Virus record (IMG/VR): IMGVR_UViG_3300045303_000094
Span: 1 to 44,596 of that record
Direction: 5' to 3' (one strand)
DNA length: 44,596 nucleotides
Source of the DNA: a virus
Program-made: the position numbers and the translations under genes
Shown: positions 20,200 through 30,195 of the stretch, piece after piece
How positions within the stretch are numbered: the first letter of the stretch is position 1
How the letters are laid out: every line of letters begins with the position of its first letter
The notes under the pieces: generated by a model
Told to the model about the DNA's origin: nothing
Seen by the model: the letters and a program-made list of their open reading frames with translations, nothing else
Database searches by the model: none

Positions 20200-21996
20200 G
20201 TGGATATGGAAGTAGGATTGTTCCTCGGGCAGCTCGGTGCTGCGATGGACAAATACGAGGAACGATGCAGTTATTGGGATAGGTGTGATAGATCCTATGA
20301 GGGATTCTATAAGCCTAAGACTGGTAACATGCGTTCGTCTAAATGGAAGTCTCAGTATCATCCGCCTTATATCCTTCAGGTGATTGAGACTATCGAGTCA
20401 TTCATTGTCGAAGGCGATCCTACTTTCAAGGTACAGGCTCTCAATCCTGAGTCCGAAAAGACCGCTCCTGTTATGGAGCGGTTAATTCGTTGGCAGATGC
20501 AGAAGGACTACTTTGCTGAGAAGCAGGCTGAGTTTGTTAAGCAGGCTCTCATTCGGGGTATTACTGTTGCCAAGGTAGCATGGGTTGATGAGCGGCGTAT
20601 GGAGCCACGGCGGAAGTTCATCCCGGTAATGGGAGACTTTCCCATCGATGACCCCGAAGGGCCTGAGATGGTAGAGGTTCCGTTTAAGCAGCAGCCGTCA
20701 TTCGTGCCTGTAGATATTAAGGACTTCTTCTGGGATCCTAGTGCTACCTGTATCGAGGACTGCCAACGTGTGTTTTTCCGTTCGTACTCTACACTTGAGC
20801 AGCTAAAGGCTCAGGGGATTTACGATAATCTAGATAAGCTGGCCGATAATAAGGGTGGCGCTTCTAGCACTTATCAGCAGCTTGATGCCCGATTCCTCGA
20901 TGATCCTGACTTCCGTGGCAAGATTGAGATTATCGAGCGATGGACTCCCGGTACTCTTACTGTCTTGGCTAATCGCTGTGAGATCATTAGGACTTCTAAG
21001 AATCCCTTCTGGCATGGACAGATTCCGTTTGTCGTAGCGACGACAATGCCACAGCCGTTTAAGATGATGGGTAAGAGTGAGGTTGAGATTCTTGCCGATA
21101 TCCAGACGATGCTATGGCAGTTCCAGAACCAGCGGATGGATAATGTTGAGCTAATTAATAATGCCATTGTTATTCTCCAGCCTTCCTCCGTCGATGACGA
21201 ACAGTATGAGTTCTATCCTGGTGCTATCTGGAAGAACAGGAATCCTGCCGATGTGCAGATGTGGACACCGAATACTGCAATGGCAGAGATTAGTGTCCAT
21301 ACCGAGCAGATGATGAAGTCCGATCTTGAAACTCTCTCTGCGGCGCTGCCCTATCTTAGTGGTGGTACTGGCGACCAGATTGATAACAAGACTGCAACAG
21401 GTATTAGCATCGTACAGAATATGGCTCAGAAGCGGCTAGTTCGTAAGAAGCAGCAGATCAATTGGGCATATTCTCGAGCTGGTGCTATGCAGATCAAGCT
21501 TAATCAGCAGCTCCTACCAAAGTCTGTATCACTTCGTATTGATGCACAGGCTGACGTTAAGTGGGATAACATTACTCCTGCGCAGATCCAGGGTGATTAC
21601 GACTTCGTAGTTGAAGATGTAAGTGAGTCGATGAATAGGCAGGAGCGTCGCGCAGAGGCTCTTGCTAAGGCACAGTTCTTTATTAGTAACTATCCAATGC
21701 TCAAGCAGGCAGGAATTAATCCCAATCTCAATGCAGTAGTTGAGGATGTTACTTCGGCATTTGATGAACCGCCGGGTAAGTATATTATTACTCCCGATCC
21801 TGCTGCTGCGCTAACACAGCCACAACCTCCGGGTGTGCCGGGATTCCCTGGCTTGCCTGGTTCGCCCGTAGTTAGTGGGGGCGCTCCCGCGCCAGGAACC
21901 CCTGAGGTTGCCTCTGGCAATCCTGGGGCTGGGGCGGTGCCTCCCCCGCAATTCGCTGCCGCTATGAACGGAAGCCAGAATGGTGGCGGATACTAA
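20200..21996 (+). CDS. Portal protein
   Basis: 598-residue portal of podovirus type, forming the dodecameric vertex. GTG 20200. Typical sequence: YEGFYKPKTGNMRSSKWKSQ, then IETIESFIVEGDPTFKVQAL, VKQALIRGITVAKVAWV, PVDIKDFFWDPSA, IPFVVATTMPQPFKMMGKSE and the long stem helix region ATGISIVQNMAQKRLVRKKQQ. A disordered Pro/Gly C-terminal tail (residues 540-598) ends GGGY, as does the upstream gene's product. Confidence 0.92.
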   Translation: MDMEVGLFLGQLGAAMDKYEERCSYWDRCDRSYEGFYKPKTGNMRSSKWKSQYHPPYILQVIETIESFIVEGDPTFKVQALNPESEKTAPVMERLIRWQMQKDYFAEKQAEFVKQALIRGITVAKVAWVDERRMEPRRKFIPVMGDFPIDDPEGPEMVEVPFKQQPSFVPVDIKDFFWDPSATCIEDCQRVFFRSYSTLEQLKAQGIYDNLDKLADNKGGASSTYQQLDARFLDDPDFRGKIEIIERWTPGTLTVLANRCEIIRTSKNPFWHGQIPFVVATTMPQPFKMMGKSEVEILADIQTMLWQFQNQRMDNVELINNAIVILQPSSVDDEQYEFYPGAIWKNRNPADVQMWTPNTAMAEISVHTEQMMKSDLETLSAALPYLSGGTGDQIDNKTATGISIVQNMAQKRLVRKKQQINWAYSRAGAMQIKLNQQLLPKSVSLRIDAQADVKWDNITPAQIQGDYDFVVEDVSESMNRQERRAEALAKAQFFISNYPMLKQAGINPNLNAVVEDVTSAFDEPPGKYIITPDPAAALTQPQPPGVPGFPGLPGSPVVSGGAPAPGTPEVASGNPGAGAVPPPQFAAAMNGSQNGGGY

Positions 21997-22220
21997 TGGC
22001 CCTGTGGATGCACACGTCCGACTACGAATGGCTGCATAGTCATATTCAGTCACTTCGTAGGAGGGCGGTGCATGAAATGGAGGAAGGCGCGACGATGGAG
22101 CGGTACGCCGAGCTTCGCGGCTCTATACAGGCGTATGACGCTGTGCTACAGTCGCCCGAGCGGTACGTCGCGCAGATGCGCGCAGAACATCAAGCCAGGG
22201 AAGATGAGGACGCAGCCTAA
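21996..22220 (+). CDS. Hypothetical small helical protein
   Basis: 74 residues, coupled at both ends (TAATG). Helical: WLHSHIQSLRRRAVHEMEEG, then LRGSIQAYDAVLQSPERYVAQM. Not recognised. Between portal and scaffold, so an assembly factor is possible. Confidence 0.68.
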   Translation: MALWMHTSDYEWLHSHIQSLRRRAVHEMEEGATMERYAELRGSIQAYDAVLQSPERYVAQMRAEHQAREDEDAA

Positions 22221-23236
22221 TGTTTAGACGATATTACGAATCCCCTAATGATACCGGTCAGGTAATTGTTGTTCCACCCGATGAGCCTATCGCGGGTGAG
22301 CCTGATGCTGAACAGCTTATTATTGACCAGATTAATAAGGTCAATGCTGATGCTGATGCTACATTAGCGGGAGGCGAAGATCGTAGCGGCGAGGTTGCTG
22401 AGGGTGGAGGATTACAGGCTCCCGATACGCAGGGACAGTCTGCCGAGGATTTGATTCTTGGTCGCTTTAAGACCAATGAAGATGTTATTACTGCGTATCA
22501 GAATCTTGAACCTGAGTATACGCAGACTCGCCAGCAGATGCGAGAGCTAGAGCGGCAGGTTCAGGAGCTACAGTCTCAGCTAGAGTATTCTAGTGAGATT
22601 GCGAATGAGGAATCAACTTTCCAGTTTGATTCTCCGTTTACAGATCAGCCCCGTAATGTGGAGGAACTAGAGCAGCTAGCTTCGCATTCGCCAGATAAGG
22701 CAGCCCTATTCGCTATCAACCATGCTAGTCAGCTACCTGCTGAACTAGTGCAGGAAGTAGTGAACTATTGGCATTCCGTTAATCCGGCGCAAGCTACTGC
22801 ATATATGCTCCAGCAAATGATGCAGGGTTATATGCCTCAGATCGATCAGAGGCTTGCACCACACGACAATAGCCGTCAGGAAGCTATTGTTACGTCTGCT
22901 GTAAGTGAGGCTGAAAAGATCATCGGCCCATCGTACGGCCAGTATCACGATCGTATTGTGGATACGATTGAAGCTAATCCATCTCTACTTCCGCGAGATA
23001 CTACCGATGTCCAGGCTATGAGCCAGGCCATTGTGAATACCTATGCGATGCTAGTAGGTATGGATCAGCTTCAGCGCGGTAAGCAATTGGCTGCCCAGGG
23101 AGCGCCACCGCCCGCACCACAGGCACAAACTCAGACTCGTCCCACCGCTGGCTCTAATACGCCTAATGGTGTGCCGCAGGAAGATATTGATGCCGCACGT
23201 CAGATTCAGCAGTTGATTCTGAACGCGCAAGGGTAG
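22220..23236 (+). CDS. Probable scaffolding protein
   Basis: 338 residues between portal and major capsid genes, the usual site of the scaffold. Acidic disordered N-terminus, then a strong coiled coil (about 95-125: TQTRQQMRELERQVQELQSQ), helices in the middle (LVQEVVNYWHSVNPAQATAYM) and a disordered Pro/Gln segment before a final helix (EDIDAARQIQQLIL), a layout typical of scaffolds that bind capsid through a C-terminal helix. Confidence 0.75.
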   Translation: MFRRYYESPNDTGQVIVVPPDEPIAGEPDAEQLIIDQINKVNADADATLAGGEDRSGEVAEGGGLQAPDTQGQSAEDLILGRFKTNEDVITAYQNLEPEYTQTRQQMRELERQVQELQSQLEYSSEIANEESTFQFDSPFTDQPRNVEELEQLASHSPDKAALFAINHASQLPAELVQEVVNYWHSVNPAQATAYMLQQMMQGYMPQIDQRLAPHDNSRQEAIVTSAVSEAEKIIGPSYGQYHDRIVDTIEANPSLLPRDTTDVQAMSQAIVNTYAMLVGMDQLQRGKQLAAQGAPPPAPQAQTQTRPTAGSNTPNGVPQEDIDAARQIQQLILNAQG

Positions 23237-23299
23237 TACCGGAACCCATCCTTGGGTAATTCCGTTTAGTTATCAATACAACTAACGGAGACACAACTG

Positions 23300-24490
23300 A
23301 TGCCGACCGTCCTGACGGGCAGCCCTGTTGGTTCTACTATTGTAGGGCCGACTATTGATGACAGCGTGATTCTCTCGAATACACGCATCATCGATATGAA
23401 CCCGGTCATTCAGCAGCTAGAGCCTGATGCTGCTCCACTGACCACCATGCTACAGAAGATGACGCGAAAGCCCGCCTATTCTCAGAAGGTGGAATGGATT
23501 GAGGATGAGCTTCTTCCGCGTCTGACTACTATCCTTACCACGTACAACAACGTTATTACAACCATCGTTGTTGCGGCTGGTGCAGGACAGTATTTCCGCA
23601 ACCGTGACCTGATCCAGAACGCGGCTTCCGGCGAGAACATGCTCGTTACTGGTGTCGCTACTGACACGCTTACCGTTGTTCGCGGTATTGGCGCCTCTCA
23701 GCCTGCTGTTGCTGGTACTGCTGGCGATCAGCTTCTGCGTCTTGGTAATGCTTCTCATGAGGGTGCATACCTTGGCGATATCAAGGTTGTGAAGAAGGTC
23801 GCGCAGTTCAATTACTGCCAGATCCAGCGCAACCCGTTCGGCGTGTCCGAGACTCTTGCTGCGTCCCGCCTGTATGGTGGTTCTGAGCCTGAGGCCGAAG
23901 CTAAGAAGAAGATGATCGAGCACAAGCGCGATATCGAGAACACTCTATTCTTCGGTCGCCGCAACCTTGATACTACTTCTCTGACTGGTGCTGTCGCTGG
24001 TATTACTGGTGGTCTAATCGACTTCCTTCCGACTGCACTTGATATTAACGGAACTCTGTCTGACGCTCTATTTGAGACATTCCTACAGGGCGGGTTCCGA
24101 TACGGCTCCCGCAAGAAGGTGTTTTTCTGCTCCCCGGTTATTGCTACCGCACTATCCAGGTTCGCTCTGTCGAAGCTGGCTCCGCCGTCCCCGAGCATTA
24201 ACACCTGGGGTGTGTCGCTATCCTCGTACCAGTCCGCACAGGGCGATCAGGTTCTTATTGCCGTTAAGCGTGATTGGCTCGACTTCAACATTACCCTTAA
24301 GCAGTATGGTGGATGGGGATTCCTTGTTGACATGGATAACGTGCAGATGCGAATGCTGCGCTCTACGGTATTGAAGCCCAACCGGCAGCGACCGGATGAG
24401 GATTCCAACAAGCAGGAGATTCTAACCGAGTGGGCACTGGAACTTAATCTTCCTTCTGCTCACCGTGCAATGAAGGGTGTCACGGGCTGA
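23300..24490 (+). CDS. Major capsid protein, DUF5309/SU10 type
   Basis: 396 residues. HK97-fold capsid protein of the family that includes the SU10 major capsid protein. Typical segments: VILSNTRIIDMNPVIQQLEP, DAAPLTTMLQKMTRKP, FRNRDLIQN, SHEGAYLGDIKVVKKVAQF, then MIEHKRDIENTLFFGRRN and VKRDWLDFNITLKQYGGWGF. Separated from the scaffold gene by 63 nt with a GGAGAC site before the ATG, unlike the overlapping genes around it, which suggests boosted expression. Confidence 0.9.
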   Translation: MPTVLTGSPVGSTIVGPTIDDSVILSNTRIIDMNPVIQQLEPDAAPLTTMLQKMTRKPAYSQKVEWIEDELLPRLTTILTTYNNVITTIVVAAGAGQYFRNRDLIQNAASGENMLVTGVATDTLTVVRGIGASQPAVAGTAGDQLLRLGNASHEGAYLGDIKVVKKVAQFNYCQIQRNPFGVSETLAASRLYGGSEPEAEAKKKMIEHKRDIENTLFFGRRNLDTTSLTGAVAGITGGLIDFLPTALDINGTLSDALFETFLQGGFRYGSRKKVFFCSPVIATALSRFALSKLAPPSPSINTWGVSLSSYQSAQGDQVLIAVKRDWLDFNITLKQYGGWGFLVDMDNVQMRMLRSTVLKPNRQRPDEDSNKQEILTEWALELNLPSAHRAMKGVTG

Positions 24491-24556
24491 GTCCCTGACA
24501 ACAACGGGGTGGGGGTAATAGTGCCTCCACCCCACAACTTACAAGCCAGGAATGAC

Positions 24557-25177
24557 ATGAGATTTATTAGTAAGCATAGAGAAACACAGGTTGTTATTCA
24601 TCGCGATGAAACAGCCTTTCGTGCCCTACCAGGAGGCACGGTAGCAGTCGAAACAATTAGACCCTTCCTCATTGCTGATTTTAATAGTGAGGAAATGCTG
24701 CCTACCTATGAGCGGATGTATGCGCTTCAGGTGTTCATGTCCGGCGATACTCGACCGTTCGGTGCAATGCCTGATTTCCAGGCACAGCCAATCGTCGATG
24801 CAGTAGGTCGAGTAGTTGACCTAACTTCTGAATACCGTCCTGATTTCCACTTCGGTCTTTTCGACACGGCTACTATGTGTAATCCTGAGGATAGAGAAGA
24901 AATTGAAAAGACACTTCTCAACAATAGTAATTACGGTAAGGATTACATCCTAGTCGAACAGCAGAAGATTGCTCCGCCGTGGCCGAACTACAATGAGTGT
25001 GATCTTTCCACCGCCGTTAATATGCTGAAGCATGGTGGCTTCGATCTTATGCGAACTCTTGAATATGAGTCCGCGCATGAGAATCGTGAGGAATGGCTAA
25101 CCGAAATCGGTAAGCTACTTACTGAGAAGGCCATTAGCAAGGCCCAGAATGATTCGCTAAGTGTGACTCTCGAATGA
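24557..25177 (+). CDS. Hypothetical structural-region protein
   Basis: 206 residues from ATG 24557 (AGGA 6 nt upstream; frame open to 24509). Mixed alpha/beta; the N-terminus FISKHRETQVVIHRDE and FLIADFNSEEM look folded, the C-terminal 40 residues are helical (EEWLTEIGKLLTEKAISKAQ). Follows the capsid gene, so a head completion or virion component is likely. Not recognised. Confidence 0.72.
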   Translation: MRFISKHRETQVVIHRDETAFRALPGGTVAVETIRPFLIADFNSEEMLPTYERMYALQVFMSGDTRPFGAMPDFQAQPIVDAVGRVVDLTSEYRPDFHFGLFDTATMCNPEDREEIEKTLLNNSNYGKDYILVEQQKIAPPWPNYNECDLSTAVNMLKHGGFDLMRTLEYESAHENREEWLTEIGKLLTEKAISKAQNDSLSVTLE

Positions 25178-25545
25178 GTAGAGTATCCCAGGTAGATGAT
25201 CGTTGGCGTCGTAGGCCGCAATATGTAGCGGAAGAATGCTACTCGTTCTATCGCGGGCAAAAGACGCGAGCGATTCGTTTTAACATTGTCGGCCCTCATC
25301 AGAAGGAAGATGGAGAGCGACTGTTGAAGGGATTGGTATGCAGCAATTGCATGGAGCCATTTCCTGCCAAGCCTGGGCCAGATACTCTACAGCTATTCAT
25401 CGACGCTAATGCTTTCTATCCGCAAGAGAACTGGCATGATCTTGTACGCCAGTCTCGCTGCCCGATGTGTGGCGATGAAGTTTCATACGAATATGCGAAT
25501 CTTCTATTTGAGGGGACTCTACCCACTCCAAACTGGAATGACTAG
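25174..25545 (+). CDS. Zinc-binding protein
   Basis: 123 residues, ATGA overlap with the upstream gene. Two CxxC knuckles: VCSNCMEPFPAKP and CPMCGDEVSYEY, about 40 residues apart, forming a zinc ribbon. The N-terminus is basic (VSQVDDRWRRRPQYV). Likely structural or assembly-related by position; no family recognised. Confidence 0.72.
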   Translation: MSRVSQVDDRWRRRPQYVAEECYSFYRGQKTRAIRFNIVGPHQKEDGERLLKGLVCSNCMEPFPAKPGPDTLQLFIDANAFYPQENWHDLVRQSRCPMCGDEVSYEYANLLFEGTLPTPNWND

Positions 25546-26225
25546 TGAACTTCCTACAACTGTATACGCAGGCCGGTAATGCTTCTCTAGTCAATGACGT
25601 ACCCCTTGCCAAGCAAGCTGTCAATGATGCCATTGAGGAGATTACTGCTGAGTGCGCTTTCAATATGACTGAGAGCGCACTATTGACTCTTACGGGTGGT
25701 ACATATCAGTATTCATTTACTACACTGATTTCAGCCCAGCCGCTTAAGGTTCATTACATTAAGTATTTCCCATCCGGTACTAATCCGATTAGTAGTGTGC
25801 TTGGCCCTGTTACGCTTCAGGAACTTCTTGAGCTACAGGATAATAGCGGTGCCGTATGGGGAGCAGGATGTTTCTGCGTACCGGATTACGATAAGCTGTG
25901 GTTCTATCCTACTCCGGGTGCTGGCGATCAGTGTCGCCTCTACTACTCGGCAGTAGTGACTGATCTTGTGGCTGACGCGGATATCCCGACCGTGATCCAG
26001 CCACGGATGCATTACCTGATTACCTATATCGCTGCTCGCAATCTGGCGATTGTGAATAATGCTGCGATGGTACAGGAGCTAGAACCACTAGCACAGTTGG
26101 CTATTGCCAAACTGCGAACGGATAAGAACCTGTATGGTTCTCGTCGGCCAATGTCTGCTCGCGTTGGACTACCTGACGTGCGAGTAGTTAGCGATCGCTC
26201 GCAGTATTGGTCGGGTGATAACTGA
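25545..26225 (+). CDS. Head-tail adaptor (tail tubular A/gp4-like)
   Basis: 226 residues from GTG 25545. Helical N-terminal bundle (LYTQAGNASL, DVPLAKQAVNDAIEEITAEC), then a beta insert (TYQYSFTTL...LWFYPTPGAGDQCRLYYSAVV) and a C-terminal helix pair (MHYLITYIAARNLAI, LEPLAQLAIAKLRTDKNL). This is the layout of ring proteins that dock on the portal in podoviruses. The next gene is the nozzle, as expected. Confidence 0.8.
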   Translation: MNFLQLYTQAGNASLVNDVPLAKQAVNDAIEEITAECAFNMTESALLTLTGGTYQYSFTTLISAQPLKVHYIKYFPSGTNPISSVLGPVTLQELLELQDNSGAVWGAGCFCVPDYDKLWFYPTPGAGDQCRLYYSAVVTDLVADADIPTVIQPRMHYLITYIAARNLAIVNNAAMVQELEPLAQLAIAKLRTDKNLYGSRRPMSARVGLPDVRVVSDRSQYWSGDN

Positions 26226-28411
26226 TGCCACCGTTGAAGTGGGCTAATATCGGCGTTGTCGATACAGCGCACGGTGTCAACGTAGACATAGTTGATGGTG
26301 GTTCTCCGATCATGCTAGTGGCGAATGGCATATATGGGCCGGACGGAATGCCCTATCCGCTAAAGGGGAATCCAGAGTTTAGTGGTGCATGGAATAACAA
26401 TGGCGCTCGTCCAGTAGGTGTTGGTAATGCTGGTATGTTGCTATTTGCAACATCAGGAACTCCTGTAAATGACACCGCTGTTGAATCCGGATCTTGTAAG
26501 TATGTAGCTGGAGTTACTAAGAACTATCAGGTATTCCATCGCTCTGCCAGTGTGCTGAATCAGGGTGCGCCTCATAACATGCGCCCGGAGGCGGTGCCGG
26601 TGCCCGGATCATATGGCAATCAGATTGACTCCCTCGCCACGATCTTCAATCAGATTTGCCTGAGTTTCAATTCAGGACAGCAGACTCCACCCTGCCTAGT
26701 AGTAGCTGGCGATCCTAGCTTCTTTAATGTTCCGCTGACAAGCAATGGTTATCCAGTTAAAGATGTTGCAGGTATGACTGTGACGGCTAACATAGCGCTT
26801 CAGGGTGGCGGCGCTACTATGTCGTTTGCGAATCGTGGTGCGTTTATTCTCTACGTGAATGCAACTAACTGGTTCCTAACAAAGCTTCAGGCGAATGCTA
26901 CTTGGTCTGCTCCAACCGATATTATTGTTGACCCCCAGCCATTGATAGGATTTGTTGCTAATCAGGTTGAGAGATATCCTGTATGGGGTGGAGCTGATCT
27001 TATTGGTGGTATCAACTCGATGCTCGGCACTCACGCTTCTGGCACGCAAGGCGCGTATATGGGTAGCCAGTGTTGCGAATATTTCCAGGGTCGTATTGTT
27101 ATGGCGAACATGCTCTACGCACCGAAGTATACCGCCGTAGCTGATATCAACGATTACCGGAAGATCCTGCAAAAGCCGAACCGTCTTACCTACACCATTC
27201 TCAATGGTGAGAAGCCGACGCTTGGCCCATTCACTACTAGTAGTGATGGACTAACGCAGTTGCAGTTCCCGTGGAGCATCGAGCCGAATAACTGGATCGA
27301 TGTTGAAGGCGTGGGTAATATCCTCCAGCTCGCGAACATGGGCGATAACCAGCTCTTTATCATGGGCGATCAGGGTTGCGCGCGTATCACCGGCTACCTG
27401 ACAACCGCTGTCGCTGGCGTCGATGCTAATACCTACTCGGTCAGCGCCGTGTTTAAGTCGCCACCGATCCGTAATCCTAATGCTGCCGTCGTCACCAAGC
27501 GTGGCGTATTCTACGCCGGTCGCTACTCGATCTACCTGTATGACGGCAATGGTATTAGTGATGTGTTGAATGGTGTTGGCAAGCAGTTCTTCCCTCCCTG
27601 GTCGAACACTTCTGGATTCGAGCTTGACGGTAAGTATACTGTGTATGCCGGTATTCTGAGTGACGAATACATTTACTTCTCTTGGATGGCTGCTACTACC
27701 AATATTGGTGGTAATCAGTCGTCTAACTTCGTAATGCTTCTAAATGTCAGCACGGGTAAGTGGTCGATTATGACTGATCAGACTTCTTTTACTATGGCAT
27801 GGGGGCCGTCTGTTCGTCCGGGGTTTGTATGGAATACCAACTTTAATGCTCCGGCTAACTCCGGTATTGTGCAGATTGATCAGTCTGTTTGGACACAGCC
27901 TAAGAATACGGTAGAGCTATACAACGCTGGTAAGAATCAGGGTGGATATGGCGATGGATTCTCTGGAGGTTCACCAAATGGTAACTACATCATTGCCTTT
28001 CGACCCGTGGGCAAGAGAGGCGTGCCCAAGAGATTCCGGCACATTGTTATCAACTACGGACTCTCAATTGTTACTGGTAGCCCCGTTGCTAACGTCAGAG
28101 TCTTGTTTGGTGCCGATATGGGCTGGCCGCAAACGTCCATTACTAAGGCGCTACTAATCGGTACGCTAACTCCTGGCCCTGGTACGCTCGGTGGTAACCT
28201 GCCGAATCAGGAACAGCGCTTTGCAATTGACGATATCCAACTACAGAATGTGCGTAATGTCGCTGCCGGTTCGCAGCTTTCCGGTCTATCGGATTGTATG
28301 ACAGTAATCATCGAGCTACTTTATGGCGGTGGTACTGCACACCTAGAGATTTACAACATCGACTATTCGTGGATGGAAGCACCCGAACCTAATCGATTGG
28401 TTATGCGATGA
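26225..28411 (+). CDS. Tail nozzle protein (tail tubular B/gp10-like)
   Basis: 728 residues, beta-rich throughout, the size and place of podovirus nozzle proteins that extend the portal-adaptor channel. Propeller-like repeats such as GRYSIYLYDGNGISDVLNG, YFSWMAATTN and FVMLLNVSTGKWSIMTDQ, and the C-terminal MTVIIELLYGGGTAHLEIYNI. ATG 26225 overlaps the adaptor stop (CTGATG) and its own stop overlaps the fibre start (ATGA). Confidence 0.8.
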   Translation: MPPLKWANIGVVDTAHGVNVDIVDGGSPIMLVANGIYGPDGMPYPLKGNPEFSGAWNNNGARPVGVGNAGMLLFATSGTPVNDTAVESGSCKYVAGVTKNYQVFHRSASVLNQGAPHNMRPEAVPVPGSYGNQIDSLATIFNQICLSFNSGQQTPPCLVVAGDPSFFNVPLTSNGYPVKDVAGMTVTANIALQGGGATMSFANRGAFILYVNATNWFLTKLQANATWSAPTDIIVDPQPLIGFVANQVERYPVWGGADLIGGINSMLGTHASGTQGAYMGSQCCEYFQGRIVMANMLYAPKYTAVADINDYRKILQKPNRLTYTILNGEKPTLGPFTTSSDGLTQLQFPWSIEPNNWIDVEGVGNILQLANMGDNQLFIMGDQGCARITGYLTTAVAGVDANTYSVSAVFKSPPIRNPNAAVVTKRGVFYAGRYSIYLYDGNGISDVLNGVGKQFFPPWSNTSGFELDGKYTVYAGILSDEYIYFSWMAATTNIGGNQSSNFVMLLNVSTGKWSIMTDQTSFTMAWGPSVRPGFVWNTNFNAPANSGIVQIDQSVWTQPKNTVELYNAGKNQGGYGDGFSGGSPNGNYIIAFRPVGKRGVPKRFRHIVINYGLSIVTGSPVANVRVLFGADMGWPQTSITKALLIGTLTPGPGTLGGNLPNQEQRFAIDDIQLQNVRNVAAGSQLSGLSDCMTVIIELLYGGGTAHLEIYNIDYSWMEAPEPNRLVMR

Positions 28412-29430
28412 GTGCCATGCCGCCAGCCGGAACTGGTCTACCTCCTAGTCCCACACAGCCATTCCCGCCTGTCTCTCCTGGCCCGCCAAATAACCGGCTG
28501 CCTGGTTGGGCCTCAGGGGATATGTCCGATGCGCGACAGCAGCTACTAGCGGGTATTCAAACGGATACCGATTCACCTGCCGGACTTCCTCTTGTCAAGG
28601 TTGCCAAGGGTGCGCGTCGTGGTGCCGGGCAGGTATGGGGAAAAGTTCTTGCGCGCGGTATTGATCCAAGTGTTACTGCCCATGATGTTCTTAAGACCGA
28701 GACTATTGGTGGTCAGCTTCAGGCGATCTGGCAGCATTTGCATCTCGCCGATCTTCCTGCCGGTTCAGCCAATCTTGTATTTTTAGAAGATGGTAGCGGC
28801 TCTCCTGCGCTCGCGCTTATCATTGATGCTAATGTTGCTGCTGCTGCTGGTATTGCCTATAGCAAGTTGAATCTCGCCGGTAGTATTATGGGTACAGATA
28901 TCGCTGCCGGTCAGATAGGTGGCGCATTAGGTAACGGTAAGATTACTGCTGGGTCGCTTCATACTAACGATGTTGGTGCTACTGCTGGACTTGACTACTA
29001 TAAGTTCGCACAAGCTCCCGTATGTCGTACTTATCAGAATGTTGCAGTAACTTCAACTACTGGTGCGCTTGCGGTAATTCATTGGGTTGCGCAATACAAT
29101 AATAACACTCTATATTGTGCATGGGATGCTGATACAGCGATTTACGCACAGCGAGCTGGAACATTCCTCTGCTGGTGTAATATTACATTCCCAATTAATG
29201 TTACAGGACACCGTGAAGTTCGTATCTATTTGAACGGTGCTACTATTATTGCGGCTAATGCTCAAATAGCATGTCCTGCCGGATTTTCTACACGTATATC
29301 GGCTTTTTGCACAGTTCCTATTGCAGCTAGTAGTTATATCCAGACGTATATTCTACAAAGTTCTGGTGGTAACTTGACAACAGTTTCCGATGCTATCTCT
29401 GGAATGGGAATGGTTTACCTCGGGCCATAA
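28408..29430 (+). CDS. Tail fibre/receptor-binding protein with jelly-roll tip
   Basis: 340 residues. Pro-rich N-terminal anchor (residues 1-45), then a helical part, a repeat-like region (GIAYSKLNLAGSIMGTDIAA...GNGKITAGSLHTNDVGATAG) and a C-terminal domain of about 120 residues (QNVAVTSTTGALAVIHWVAQ... REVRIYLNGATIIAANAQIA... YIQTYILQSSGG), resembling a C1q/TNF-like jelly roll found at fibre tips. Probably the only adhesin gene, thus a host-range determinant. Confidence 0.75.
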   Translation: MSAMPPAGTGLPPSPTQPFPPVSPGPPNNRLPGWASGDMSDARQQLLAGIQTDTDSPAGLPLVKVAKGARRGAGQVWGKVLARGIDPSVTAHDVLKTETIGGQLQAIWQHLHLADLPAGSANLVFLEDGSGSPALALIIDANVAAAAGIAYSKLNLAGSIMGTDIAAGQIGGALGNGKITAGSLHTNDVGATAGLDYYKFAQAPVCRTYQNVAVTSTTGALAVIHWVAQYNNNTLYCAWDADTAIYAQRAGTFLCWCNITFPINVTGHREVRIYLNGATIIAANAQIACPAGFSTRISAFCTVPIAASSYIQTYILQSSGGNLTTVSDAISGMGMVYLGP

Positions 29431-29702
29431 TGGATTACTCTGCAAACTTCACCAAGAGCATGTCGGGGCGAAAGCATCCGTTATTCATGCGCGATCCAAT
29501 GGAGCTATACGACCTGCACGCAATGGGAGTAAAGCTTCCCCATTCGCCACCTGCTCCTACTAAGATCCCGAAGGATATCCACTGGTGGGAGCGTACCTCC
29601 GGTGGAGTAAAATCACAGATGACTTCCCCATTGCAGGTTAACCAGGGTTCTGATCCATTGCCAATGATTATGCGGATGCTAAGGAGTGGGCGTCGTGCCT
29701 AG
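29430..29702 (+). CDS. Hypothetical small protein
   Basis: 90 residues; start overlaps the fibre stop (TAATG). Pro/His/Met-rich, little regular structure. Not recognised. Possibly a minor virion protein before the ejection gene block. Confidence 0.65.
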   Translation: MDYSANFTKSMSGRKHPLFMRDPMELYDLHAMGVKLPHSPPAPTKIPKDIHWWERTSGGVKSQMTSPLQVNQGSDPLPMIMRMLRSGRRA

Positions 29703-30195
29703 ATATAAGGGTGGGCTTTCGGATCGACCGGACTTTGATCTTATTACTCCGCCGATTAAGACGCGGAAGGTTAGTCAAAAGACGAAGCCAGATGGTTCTC
29801 GGGAAGTGTCGCATACCATTGAGCATGACACTCAGGCTAAGGCTCATACTATTAAGGCGCTTAAGGATAGTAGGCCTCGTAAGAGTTTTGACCAACGACT
29901 AATGGAGCATGGAGCATTTGAGGGGAGTGGGCAGACTGAACGACCTGCGCCTCTTAATAGTGACCTTGAAGGTGGTCAGGGTTATAGTAGTGACGCTGGC
30001 GATCAAGAGCGCTTCTTTAATCAGAGCTTCGGTAATAATCTCTGGCGGGCACCGGATGAATGGGATGCTGATCCTATGCGGATGATTAGTAATAGAACTG
30101 ATCCTATGCTAGAGCGTATTCGTAACATCTCGTCTGTTGATGAAGCCAATCAGCTCATTCATATGATGCGGTCTAGTAGGATGAGGAGTGCCTAA
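29695..30195 (+). CDS. Hypothetical polar protein
   Basis: About 166 residues from GTG 29695 (or 169 from GTG 29686), overlapping the upstream stop. Highly polar, mostly disordered (KTKPDGSREVSHTIEHDTQAK) with a short C-terminal helix (VDEANQLIHMMRSSRMR). Not recognised. Could be a virion-associated or internal protein. Confidence 0.66.
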   Translation: MPRYKGGLSDRPDFDLITPPIKTRKVSQKTKPDGSREVSHTIEHDTQAKAHTIKALKDSRPRKSFDQRLMEHGAFEGSGQTERPAPLNSDLEGGQGYSSDAGDQERFFNQSFGNNLWRAPDEWDADPMRMISNRTDPMLERIRNISSVDEANQLIHMMRSSRMRSA